A stretch of 64,000 nucleotides of DNA from Gymnopus androsaceus JB14 (lineage: Eukaryota > Basidiomycota > Agaricomycetes > Agaricales > Omphalotaceae). The notes beneath the pieces were generated by a model. That model saw only the letters and a list, made by a program, of their open reading frames with translations. It searched no databases and was not told where the DNA came from. This document shows positions 29,376 to 45,997 of this stretch, one piece after another. The DNA is taken from contig ML769388.1 in NCBI GenBank assembly GCA_009733575.1, positions 62,001 to 126,000 of the forward strand. Reading direction: 5' to 3'. The position numbers and the translations under genes are program-made. Position 1 is the first letter of the stretch, and each line of letters begins with the position of its first letter.

Positions 29376-32300
29376 CCTGACATTCCATCGTTCGTTAGCA
29401 ACGCCAGTATGGCAGCAATAACTGGACTATTATCTCCTTCGTTGAGCATTGCGCCATCTTCTACACACTGTTGAAGCTTCGCTTCTAAAAGTTCCCTGTA
29501 TCGTCAAATGAGTAACATGTATAATTTAAGATGGAAAACGAACCGGATGTGATTTACGAGTATGCCTATTCGTGGCCAACTTTTGAGCACAATGTGGCTG
29601 TCGCGTGTACTGATTTTCAAGCCACCACCGACGTGGTTTATAGAGACTGGTCCGCCAAATAGCAGTATGGCCCATATCGGGACCTTGAATCACCGGGTAA
29701 GCGTGATAGAAAGAGGAAAACTACGAGACAACAAACCTCAGTCGCATCTCTTAAGAACATCTTAGTTGTCATAGCTTTCTGAAAATAGACGGCGAACGGC
29801 TGATTTCCAAGAAGCGTGTCCAAACAGTACACTTGAGGGGTGTAGGAAAACCCTCCCTTCGCGTAAATCGAAAAATTTGAACTCCTTGGCAGTATTTTCT
29901 CGTTGCACTGTTCCACCTTGCACTTTGTCAAATTTGATGGCGGACTTCGGGGAGATGAATGCGCGCGACTCTAGGCCATAAGCCTCCAAGAATTATAGAC
30001 TTCAACAAATTCTCGTTTGAGCTGTTGACGTTCAAATCTGGGGAATTCGGAGTAGAGTTCAAAGGGATGAAACCTATGGCCGCGAGGGGACCTAAGTAGT
30101 CTCGGCGGAGCGTTGAGATTTCGCGTACGGTTGCTGTGGAAATAAAATTCTGTTCCAAGTCAACGCGTATAGGCTTCCCTCCAATGCAGTCTGGCACCTA
30201 CCTGTTCACAAAACTGTCTCATGGCGCTTTGTGACTTTCCACTTACGCGCAGACATTCGTCATATGCGTTCATGTCAGTCAGGAGATCACTATTTCCCAT
30301 CATAAAACGCAATCTTGCTCTGGAATAAAGGTCGTAAGCATATTCTGCATTATAGAAGGACTATACTTACTGGTTGGCTTCCTCCCGTTTATCAATCGGA
30401 CTGAAAAAAAGCGGCTTTGACGACAAGCAAGCTGTAATCGTGAGTATAGGACTGAGACAGCGAAAGATGGTGCCAAGAATGAGCATCTGAAGGAAATTCA
30501 GGCAAGAAATATAAACAGATGGGATGCTGTTTCCTACCTTTGCTAATCGCAGGTCGATAGGAAGCATAGACTGAATTAATATCGGTGAATAACAACCCCT
30601 CATTGAATTCTCAAAAATGTCGACGTACGATGTGACGCCCCAGGGATGTTAGTTTCCCTTGTTCAGTTACTGCACCCAACTCTCCTAGGATGGACCAGGC
30701 CGTATCCAGAGCATTGACATTTGGAGGAGAAAGTGCTCGCGCTAGGTATTGCTGGTAAAATAAATGGATAAATTAATGGCAATCTTCTATACTGTATACT
30801 AAATCAATCATACCTTAACATCAACGTCTTCACGCGTGACTTTTACGGCCAGAGAAATATTTTCAAGTGGAACACGAAGGATTTCTGGTACTGAGTATTT
30901 TGCCATGTTCTCTTCTTGTTTCCGAGTGTAAATTTTGTAGCAGGTACCAGGCTGAGTACGTCCTGCTCGGCCCCTTCTCTGTCGAGCAGCCGCTCGGCTA
31001 ACCCATGTCTCAACCAATTTTCGAAAAATTGGCTTCGGAATCATACTGCACCTCCTTCACTTTCCCTGCGTCAACAACATAAATCACATCGTCAATTGTG
31101 ATTGAGGTCTGCAAAGCGTACACTAAGAATATATCCAACGAGTTCGGAAATGTGATGAAACTCGCCTCTGCCACGTTGGTAGCTGCAATAACCTTCCATT
31201 TGGAAGTCTTTGCAAACACCCTCATTTGTTCCGCGCTGGATAGATTTGCATGGAGAGGTAGAATCTCCGTGTCGTTTCTATCAAGAGTTCCAAGTAGAAT
31301 ATCCATACACTGTCGGATCTCTTGCACACCAGGAAGGAATATAAGGATACCGCCACGCTTGTGAGAGGTTGCTACCACATGGCTCACAAGAGCAGCTATA
31401 AGCTGTAAAAATTTTCAGTTTTTATCAGACGTATCTACCGTCGAGAAACCGACCTGGTAATCGACACTGTTCGGAACGGGTGATCGTTTGAATTGCAGAG
31501 ATGGTTTTTTCATCCAAACCTTGCGAACTGAGGGCATCTTCTTGTGATTTGTTTGTGGTTTTCTTTCCCGCCGATGGTCGATAGTCTAACTCTTGGATGA
31601 AGTCTTCCAAGTATCTAGGAGTATATTATCAGAATGAAAACACGAAATAAGACCCGCAAACGTGCATACTTGTCTGTGACCGGATGTGTAAATCCGGGTA
31701 TAGTGAGAAGTGGAGCACCATTAAAATAGTCCAGAAATATAGTCGTGATTGATTGTTGCAGACATGAGGACCACTTTGAGTCTAGAATGGTGTTTGAGGA
31801 GCTCTTTAAGCTCTAGGAGAAGGAAGTCGCTATCTACAGAACGTTCATGAACCTGAACCTCAGGAGGTTAGTAAGATGAACGGAGGATGGCCTTGAGACG
31901 TACCTCATCTACTACAATATGGGAAACATCCTCCAACTTGTCGCCCAAGCTGAGACGGCGCAAAACAATACCGGTTGTACAAAACAAAAGCTTTGTGTTC
32001 ATTGAGTGACTGTTTTCTCCACGTATTGCGTAACCAACTGAACCATCATCTAGTCTTTCCGTAGAAACTCGGCTAGCTACGCCAATTGCAGATAGCCTTC
32101 GAGGCTGGGTGACCAGAATTGACGCACTGGAACCTTGGTGTGATTCGATCATAGCGTCGAGGATAAACTGGGGTACTAATGAGTTCGGCTGGGGTTAGTA
32201 TAAATAAGATCATGACAAGTTCAGGTTTAGGACCCACATTGAGTAGTTTTCCCGCATCCTATAAGATAGCTTAGTTGCGATGAGACAGTTTGAACTTATG

Positions 32301-34383
32301 CATGACTGACCTGTTTCTCCAACTACCACAACCACCTGATTAGATTCGAGTAAGTTCAGAAACTGAGCCTTAACTGTAAAGGAAGGCAATTTCTGTCGTC
32401 CAGACAGTATTTCTCGATACTAGAGAGAGAGTTATCAGCTACAGATTTCAATCTGAAAACGAGTAGGCACTCACCTTCTCGTTTTGGCAGATCTTGTCAA
32501 AGTCTGCTTTAATTTGCTCGTTGCTCCTGGTATCTTTTCTCCTTGTCCTCTTTCCAGATTTGCTCTGATTTTTCTCTGTGGCAGTGGTTGATGCCAGAAT
32601 TTCGGGAGGGGGAGTACTAGGGCGTACAGGCAGGACGTTCTTTAAAACGTCTGATATATCTGGAGGACCATTATCCTCAATCTCGGCCCAAGCAGCTTCC
32701 AGGCAGCGCATCGCCGCAGTGCAGAATCCTTCTCCGTCTCCTAGGAAGTCGGAATCCTGCACAGCGAGGAGAAGGCAGGATAGCAGGTGTAGTCGAAGAT
32801 ATGCAGGTATGGATTGCCCCGTAATATACATCGGAGAGAACGTACGGCAAGGGTACGATCCGTCCGATGAAACCATGACATGTAATGTCGCTGATGCGCT
32901 GAACATTGGCATAGCGAGGTGGTGAGCACCTTCAAAATGCCCACCAAAAGCCTCCGCCTCTTCTGTATCTATTTGAAAACACTCTCCGTCTGAGGTAGTA
33001 TCCTTGGACGTTGGGCTATCGTCGCCAATGAGTTTCTTTCCAAGCGCCGCCATCAATAAATCCCAGTCGTCTGTGTATCGAGCATCTGCTGTTAGCTCCT
33101 TCACAACATATACAGGCCATCCAGCTTCTTTTATAGCTCTTTCGGCCGTCCAACGAGCCTTCAAGTCGTCGCTCCCGGAATGAGTTCCAGTTATGAAAGG
33201 GTTAGACGAGTTTACGGATGGAAGAAAACGCTCCGGTAGCGCATCTTCCTGGTAGATGGAGGACAAGATATTCGATTGAAGCATCCAGGGAGGACAGAGT
33301 ACCCAGTAATTTGTCCGCGATAGGCGAAGGTTTCGATAGGAATTCAATTGCGCTTCGAGCATTCTGGGAGTTGAAGCCCAGACGTATTAACTGTTGCATA
33401 ACGTTCTGGACATCATTCGCTGGTATGACCAGGGGTTCTGATCCTTTTACACCTCTAGAATACATGGCCAGTCCCTACAGAGTAAGTCATGTTAGATACC
33501 GGCGTGACAAAACTCGAGCTCGCACAAACCTGCTTTACAGCCTCTTCCACCTGATCACGTAGAGCAGCTGCCATTCTGACTTCTGGTGCTTGGGAGAACT
33601 CGCTAGTGACTGGAAGGTTGCTTTTGCGAGTGTTCCCACTACTGGACTCTACAGTTTTCTGTGCATGTTTCTCTGCTGCTCGAGCTTGTCTTTCATTCAC
33701 TTGCTTCCGTGCAGCGAAAGGGTCTGCTTCGTACATCCATTTCATATGCTCTGGGACTTGCTTATGTTCTGCCTGTCTTGCTCGAATGAGCAAACAGGAG
33801 AAGGGTTCATTTAAGAGAGTGTAATCACCGCTAAGTCGTTCCAATATTCAGCAGGACCTCGCGGCAAGACGCGGTTCAGTTGTAACCCGTTGCAAAATCG
33901 GTGTAGCCCATACGTCGCACCCCAGTGTCGGGCGTGAAGCGGAGATGGGCAAAAATATGGAGGATGAGGTTCTAAACGAACAGACTCTTTTTCGGACGTC
34001 TTTTTATTGATTCGACTGAGTGTGATGATAAAGGACCATCCGTTTGCATGCTTCCTCTACAAATGTATACGGCTATAAGCATAGGAATTACAATAACCTG
34101 GTGTCCAAGACTCAGCGTCTTGACTTACGGTATCGATTATTGGTTTTTCCCATCCATTTTTCTGGCATCTTTTTGGAGAGCTTATACACCTATTTATGTT
34201 AATGAATAGCATTTAATATGCTCACCGTTCCTGAAGCAAACTAGAAGGCCATTTAGAGCCTGGAGGAAAAAGAGATTTTTCTTCTGAAGCCTCGGGAGTT
34301 TGTCCACTGGCAGTAGGCTCTTTTCCAGATTTCGAGGAGTTTCCTGCATTTCCTGACTTGACTATTCCTTTACGAGGTGGCAT
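29369..34383 (-). CDS. DEAH-box RNA helicase, YLR419W/DHX29/DHX57-like, with UBA-like domain
   Basis: Large cytosolic DExH helicase; relatives act in translation (DHX29 scanning) or are uncharacterised (YLR419W, DHX57). The start is MPPRKGIVKSGNAGNSSKSG. An RWD-like/linker N-terminal part follows (RLEPHPPYFCPSPLHARHWG), then a UBA-like segment (VMQQLIRLGFNSQNARSAIE). Helicase motifs include TQPRRLSAIGVASRVS, a VDEV(H) motif II region, LIFLPGVQEI, LPLHANLSSAEQMRVF and ASRAAARQRRGRAGRTQPG. HA2/OB-type C-terminal parts end ILALLTNDGMSGR. About 1,300 residues with about 20 introns. The frame breaks by one extra base near 33,248, between LVLHLP and DALPERFLPS. It starts 84 bp from the divergent Prp22 start codon. 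Confidence 0.85.
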
Positions 34384-34467
34384 GGCAGTGAGTTTGAGAT
34401 GGGAGTCAATTGAGTCAATCCACAGGCGCTTAAATAAATAGGAACTTGCTTCTTCTCTCCATCCTGG
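34384..34467. promoter_or_regulatory. 84-bp shared promoter between two DEAH-helicase genes
   Basis: All sequence between the two start codons. It contains a direct repeat GAGTCAAT at 34,403-34,410 and 34,412-34,419 (the second within TGAGTCA, a Gcn4/AP-1-type site) and an AT stretch TTAAATAAATA at about 34,431-34,441. Bidirectional function is inferred from position. Confidence 0.6.
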
Positions 34468-38128
<3,661 letters not shown>

Positions 38129-38319
38129 AGACCTTCTTTCGAGGTTCAAAGCATTTCAAGATATGTAGGATATATTATTGAGTACAATGGGATGCGGATT
38201 TGCTGTGCAAATAGTGATACAACGTTGGAGAGCATTACTATACAGTAACAGATGTGTTAAGATGATACAGTCAGTTAATGTGGTACAAGGAAAACATACT
38301 ATTACGAATGAGTCAAGGT

Positions 38320-38951
38320 TCATCCAACAAATCGTAAAGCGTCTGCGCCGATGTAGTATTTTGCTGGCTCTCCCGGCTGCGACGGTGCAGCAGCAGAATC
38401 AGGTACGAGCATGAATGTCTGAGAAAACACGCGTGCTTGGCCTTCGATGGATTTCGCCCGCTGACCAGGAGGCAGTTGTGCAGGTTTTCCGTGGACAACA
38501 GTCCCTGACACGGTGACAAGAAGAGAAGGAGGTGCTGCTCCTGATATGAAAAGGGAGTTTAGAATCTAGAGATAGAGACCAGAGAAAAACAAACCTGGTA
38601 TTGGATGGCAATCAAAGGATTGCATTTCATGCCTAGTAGGAGGCATATTTTCTATAAGCTGCCTGAGCCCGTCTGGACCCTGCAAAGGCTTCCCATTCCA
38701 CGTCAAGGAAGAGACGGGGCGATAAAAGTTGGGTAGATCTACGAGACGAGATGGGGAATCGTAGGTGGTGTAATAAAGCTGTGTGAATTTGTCGGCGGCG
38801 CGTGTGGCGATGGAGATACTGGAAGAGAAGAGAGAGAGACTAAGCGCGAATTTGGAAGAACGAGGAAGGAAACGCACTCGTCGCGGGTGAGTACTGTCAC
38901 AGCTGGACCATTGGATGCAGCAACAGCCGCGCTGGGCATGATGGTGGTCAT
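38320..38951 (-). CDS. NXT1: NTF2-related mRNA export factor (NXT1/p15-like)
   Basis: Small NTF2-fold partner that heterodimerises with the Mex67/NXF1 export receptor at nuclear pores (family knowledge; yeast uses the analogous Mtr2). Starts MTTIMPSAAVAASNGP (ATG 38,949-38,951). Visible NTF2-fold landmarks: ATRAADKFTQLYYTTYDSPS, LPNFYRPVSSLTWNGKPLQG, FDCHPIPG, then a beta-rich C-terminus RVFSQTFMLVPDSA and AKYYIGADALRFVG. Two introns, about 160-170 residues. Fusion or extra domains are absent. Its start lies 60 bp from the divergent MetAP2 start codon. Confidence 0.82.
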
Positions 38952-39011
38952 GGTCAAAGCCGGGGCGCTAAAGACTTGTGACAAATAATTTCAAAGTTCT
39001 TCTCAACGCCC
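38952..39011. promoter_or_regulatory. 60-bp shared promoter between NXT1-like gene and MetAP2
   Basis: Complete gap between two divergent start codons. It must contain both 5' UTRs unless transcription starts inside the opposite gene. No TATA box is evident. Co-regulation is inference. Confidence 0.55.
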
Positions 39012-40955
<1,944 letters not shown>

Positions 40956-41263
40956 TTAGCGTATAGCGTACTTGATGTATACAAATTCGTGTACTTACAA
41001 GACCTCTTGTTTTCTTGTGATATTCCATTTCTTGCTTGTGTTTAGCTGTTTTTCCGCATTGTCCAATGGACAAGAAAGAGTGACGATCACGAGACGGTTG
41101 CCTACGTCCTCGGTGCGATGCGGTGCGGATCTTAGCCCCAAACTTGGTTCCCCACATCAACTGAGCTCATCTTATTTATTACCCCACCATAATCCTCTTT
41201 CTCTTATATATATGCTTATCCCAATCTAATCGTCGTCAATCTGGTTTGCCTTGACAAGTTGAC
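40956..41263. promoter_or_regulatory. MetAP2 3' end and promoter of alpha/beta hydrolase gene
   Basis: No gene is supported. A TATA-like run TTATATATATG lies at about 41,204-41,214, roughly 50 nt upstream of ATG 41,264. The left end carries a copy of a repeat also found in the last MetAP2 intron. Confidence 0.4.
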
Positions 41264-43759
41264 ATGTTCCTCTGGCCATTTTCCTGGGCAACGAGTCCTC
41301 GACCATCTCCTTTAGAAACAGAAGACAAGCACCTTCACGAAAATCCGCAGTCTCTTGCCTCCATTCTTCTTCATTATGCGACTCCTGGAGTCGCTCCACC
41401 TGTAAGTGGTATACTATTTCTGGGTTTGCGTTGAGTTACTAATGGTTTTCCGCTAGTCAGCTCGCTCCGACCCAAAGCTGCAACCACGCGCACCTAATCC
41501 AATTCGACTGTGGCATCTTTGGAAATATGGATTCATCGCAGTAGCTAAATGTGAGCTCCAATAAATCTATGTCGTTTGGGATACTCATTTCCTTCCAGCA
41601 ATCGAAATTTCTGGTGCTATCCTTGCGCATCAGTTGTATGGACCGAAAAAGAAGTCGTGGGGTATAGAAATGACCATAATCAACAGTCTTATGCGCGGTG
41701 CCAATCGGCATAGCGCACTTGTAGATATAGTACGTCCCAAGTTTACTTTCATTCAACTTGATTCGACTGACCACCCTCCCAGACCACCATTCGAATGGTT
41801 ATGAGCCTTGCGGGACTAGTTCCTCTTCCCGCGGACGCTCTGGTTACGCCAGTGACGTTCTGTGTCCGCAAACGCAAGTTGCGCGGTATATTAGAGGAAT
41901 TCGACAGGCAGGAGACTGGAAATCGAGGTATGTACCCTGAACTTGTGTATGAACAACGATATCTTATTCAAATAAAAGAGCTGGCTGGAGAGTGGGTTGG
42001 TCGGACGCCAAACGTGGCTGAGATTGCAAGACGAATGGAAAACATCTCAGCGGGGAGGCACGACGCGCACGCCAAAACGCAAGAAGAGAAAGGAGAGGGT
42101 TATTCTTTATATTCACGGAGGTGCGTGTTTGATTCTCTGTCCAAATTCAGTGTTCTGATACCAAGCTCATAAGGTGCATACTATGCCTCCAGCTCCGCTG
42201 CTCAGCGAATCATTAGCATCCCACTCGCAAAATACACAGATGCTAGAGTGTTTGGTAGGCGAACGTGTACTCAAAATTCCATTCCCTCACTTAAGGCTTT
42301 CTCCAGCATTCGATTATCGTCTAGCCCCCGAAACCAAATTTCCAGGACCATTGCATGATGTTGTCAGTGCCTACTTCCGACTAGTCAAGGACTTGCACAT
42401 CTCCCACGAGAATCATTATAGTCGCCGGCGACAGCGCAGGAGGAGGTCTAGGGCTTTCTCTTTTAATGTACCTGCGCGATAATTACTTCGAGCTGCTACC
42501 TTCCGCAGCGATTCTTATGTCTGTGAGTATCCACCTCTACATTACGATAATCTATAATCTAACGCCTTGACTGGTAGCCATGGGTCGGTCAGTATCTTTC
42601 CAACACTCCGATTGCTATATCCTAACCCTACGACTGTTAGACCTGACAATGAGTTGCGAGTCTTGGGATTCCAATGAACCATTTGACTGCATCCCAATGC
42701 CAGCTCCTGACAGCCATTTGAACCCCGTAACCCTATATCTCGGGGATAACATGGAGCAGTACCTGACTCACCCTTATGCGAGTCCTCTTTTCGGAGATTT
42801 CACAGGGCTTCCGCCAATGCTCATTCAATCAGGAGACTCTGAAGTTCTCAGAGATGAAATAACGTTGTTGGCGCACAAGGCCTCTTTGGCCGGGGTGCAA
42901 GTACAGCATGAATTGTATGAGGATGCGGTAAGTCTCTCGATTTGTTCTTTGCACCCGAGTCTAAAGTGCTTTCCTGTAGATCCATGTTTTTCAGCTGTAT
43001 CCATTCCTTGATGCTACCACTCGGTCTTTTGTCTCCATGCGTGACTTTGTTCGGAGATTCTTGCCTCGGATTGAAGGCGAAGCACCTCATAAACTTGATG
43101 AAGAAGCCGAGAAAGTCATCGAAGACGAGATCGAGAGCGAAAGTGTCATCATGGTTGGAGGCGATGGGTTAAAGACCGCGACCGGCATGGAAGGGGTAAA
43201 GCAAAGTGTTGCTTTGGACGCATCTATGGACTCTAGTAGCGACACGGAGGAGGAGAATGACTCTTCGAAGCCGAAGGAGTTTCCAAGCTGGGGCCGTCGT
43301 GCCTGGCCGTCATTCACTCTACTATCGCCTTCTTCCAATACAACTCAACCGAAACTTTCACCTCGCCGTCGTGCGGGTACCCTGCCTTCAAGCCCAGCCT
43401 TTGCTGAAGTACATCCTACATCCCCCGCTCCGGATATCAAACCTACCTATTCACGCACGAGATCGCATTCACATATTAATCAACACCCTCATACCTCAAA
43501 TAGTCTCGGCTCACGACGATCAGGACTTCCGCCTTGTATCAGCTTAGGGAGCAACTCAAAGGTACCTTCTACTTCCAATATACCACTCCAGTCGCCCGAG
43601 GCGTTTACATGGTCTCCCGTGAACTCCATACCTCCTTCACCTTCCATTCGTCGCTCATCGAGAGCAAATAGTTACCAAGACTTGTCTTCTCTTGTACAAG
43701 ACTGGACCAATGGAGGCCCTGCAAATCGAACATATATTTATCCTCTTTCACACTCATGA
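41264..43759 (+). CDS. alpha/beta hydrolase, hormone-sensitive-lipase (fold-3) type, with long disordered C-terminal tail
   Basis: Probable carboxylesterase or lipase; true substrate unknown. Starts MFLWPFSWATSPRPSPLE. The oxyanion motif is RVILYIHGGAYYASSS, the nucleophile motif IIVAGDSAGGGLG, the acid region MLIQSGDSEVLRDE and the catalytic His is in YEDAIHVFQLYPFL. After the hydrolase domain comes a tail of about 230 residues, acidic (DSSSDTEEEND) then Ser/Pro/His-rich and disordered. About ten introns; total about 650 residues. One exon is only 10 nt (42,578-42,587). A single extra base at CCC 42,403-42,405 breaks the frame just before the nucleophile motif (LHIS to IIIVAGDSAGG). A 55-nt intron (donor GTTGGT at about 41,996) is needed before KRKKRKERVILYIHGG. 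Convergent with Isc1, 94 bp apart. Confidence 0.82.
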
Positions 43760-43853
43760 CGCTTTATTTAAACCATGTTGTTTGTATTCGTACACGGACA
43801 AAGGTGATATAATGTAAGATGTACTACTATATAGATAAATAATCTGCACTACC

Positions 43854-45411
43854 TCAGTACCTGCGCCTACTACCTGATTGTAGTTCTAGCCCTTGTTTAT
43901 ACACCTCCAGTTCTTCCACGACGTTCATGAGAGCATTGCACTCCCACTGCCCATATATGAACCCTTCGTACAGCATTGTTGTTCCCAGCCACGCTAAGAA
44001 AACGGTGAACAGGATGAATATGGGATTCATCCAAGGGTAAGGAAACCATGTAGAAACAACGGTAGTTGTTATCAACAACATGACACAAAGCACAAATAAC
44101 GCGAGCTCTTTCTGTGCTCGAGATTTTGAGAAACGATAGCACGCCGTAAGAGCTTGTATCATCGTCGTTGCGCAGGCCTCTGAAATCTCGGGAGCTTCCG
44201 AAGGTTGCGTTGACCAAGCAGTCTGACTTTCCGAAGAAAATACAGCATCACCGGCAGAGGGCGGTGCCCCTGGAGTTTGAATTTGGAGAACCGATTTTAA
44301 ACCAAAATGATCTGAGAAGGAGAATGCAGCACCAGGTACTTCATGCGTAAACACCACCCTTGACTCTTTGCAATGAAGGACAGGCAGTTCCGTGCTGCTG
44401 AATGTATGTGGTTGGCGGTAGAATATGTAGTCGAGACGCTTTCCACAGAAACTACGAGCTGTGCGATCCAATCCTTTGCCAGCAGAATAGGTATTTACTG
44501 GGGAATCTGCCGTCACTCCAAAGTCATCGATGGCTTCTTGCGGGGAAGGCGTAGTGTCCGAGGGTGCATTGGAAAAGGGATGTGTGACAAGCCATGAATC
44601 TGTAAGGTCTGCGTGTTCACGAATAATAGTCATGGGTAGTGTAGTGGGTATGCTGTTAAAATCTCCAGCCTAGACTAGAGTTGTGAGTTTAGATTCGGAA
44701 GAGGATGTAAATGAGCCACTCACTGCAATTACATAGCGTCCGAGCTCAGCAGCTCGTCTTGCCAGCTTGGCAAACTCCCATGCATTTACTAAACGATGAG
44801 CGCGATTGTGTTCAGGTCCGTCTTCACCTCCTTTGGCATAAAGCTAGGGATTATATTGGGTTCAACTCTGAAAGGAGGAAGGAAGCACTAATGTGACTTA
44901 CATGGGTGTTGAAGACTTGCACTTCCCCTAGTATAGGGTGAACAATGATGACGCTTGCTGCGGCTTTGCCCACAAACCAGTCACCACCTACAACATCAAT
45001 TGGGGCGCCATTAAGTGAATAGGGTTGTATTTCGGTAGCGATGATAGGAAACCGAGAAAATATGGCCAACCCAGCTCCGAGCGCACCACTATACAACGAT
45101 TGAGTTTTGGCAGTAGCAATAACACAGAAAATTAGTCCACCTGTAGAAGAATTTGGCGTATGGGAGATATTTTGCAACACTTTCTCGGACGTATTCATAA
45201 TCCGCATAGACCCAGATTTCCTGAAGAGTTATGATGTCGTATTCCTCTGTATTCGAAAGTTCGTTTGCGATGGCAATAATCCGTTCTTTGCGATTTTTGG
45301 AGACAAACTTCAAGCCCCTGGGGGATAAAGATTAAGAAAGAGCTGAAAACGGCATTTGAAAAATTCTGACCAGCAGTTTAAAGTGAGAACTGCAACCTCA
45401 TTTTCAGACAT
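43854..45411 (-). CDS. ISC1: Isc1-type inositol phosphosphingolipid phospholipase C (neutral sphingomyelinase family)
   Basis: Hydrolyses inositol phosphosphingolipids to ceramides at ER and mitochondrial membranes (family knowledge). DNase I-like fold motifs in order: VAVLTLNCWGLKFVSKNRK, ITLQEIWVYADYEYV (catalytic Glu), GLAIFSRFPI, VFNTHLYAKGGEDG, YVIAAGDFNSIPTTLP, KRLDYIFYR and FSFSDHFGLKSVL (Asp-His pair). The C-terminus has two transmembrane helices, LALFVLCVMLLITTTVVSTW and IFILFTVFLAWLGTTMLYEG, as in yeast Isc1 and mammalian nSMase. Start ATG 45,409-45,411 (MSENEVAVLTLNCW), first intron immediately after the Trp. About 450 residues, full length, no frame break seen. Confidence 0.9.
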
Positions 45412-45997
45412 GTTTGGTGGAAGGAAGGCGCGTACGAATTTGAGCGCTTATTTCAACTGCGAATTCAATTGGCGCCGATTTCTCTACCATCATGATCGTG
45501 CACCTTCGCGTCTTGTTCGCGTCTCCTTTTGGCTTGGCTTTTGGCTGAATCCAGCAGCAATTGCATTGTGATCCATCGTGATCGGGCCTGCAGCTACTAC
45601 TGATGATTTTGCCACTTCGATGCTTTGTTCGAAATTCGAGAATAAATCGCGATCCGCATAACAATGTAACGTGTACTTAGTCCTTTTCGACCATCCCGAA
45701 TGTGCGGTTGAGCACCCCGTATAGCTGTATGCTGTTGAGGTTTCGGGAAGGGTACCTTTAGCTGCACCCGGTCAAGAACATAATACACCTCCCGTTTACA
45801 AAACAGCATGTATATTTCATAGTATGTACAACATGAGACGAATGTCTTGCAGGCAATGCAGGTAGATTTAGACGTCTTCAGTAGATCAAGATGATGGTAC
45901 AAAGTAAGCGGGGAAATGAGATGTAATTTATAGTACAAACCAATTGATTAAAGGGAGAATACTAACCAGTTCATGGTATTCAAGAACATAAAACCAC
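45412..45997. other. Isc1 upstream region and 3' region of the NBR1-like gene
   Basis: Promoter side of leftward Isc1 and downstream side of the leftward NBR1-like gene. Open frames here are short and unrecognised. A partial repeat CATCATGATCGTG / CATCGTGATCGGG occurs at about 45,490 and 45,575. Nothing else seen. Confidence 0.45.

Noticed and set aside
42000..42120. Apparent frame break at AAAA before the hydrolase HGG motif
   Set aside because: A 55-nt intron (donor GTTGGT, acceptor CTCAG) restores the frame without any base change.
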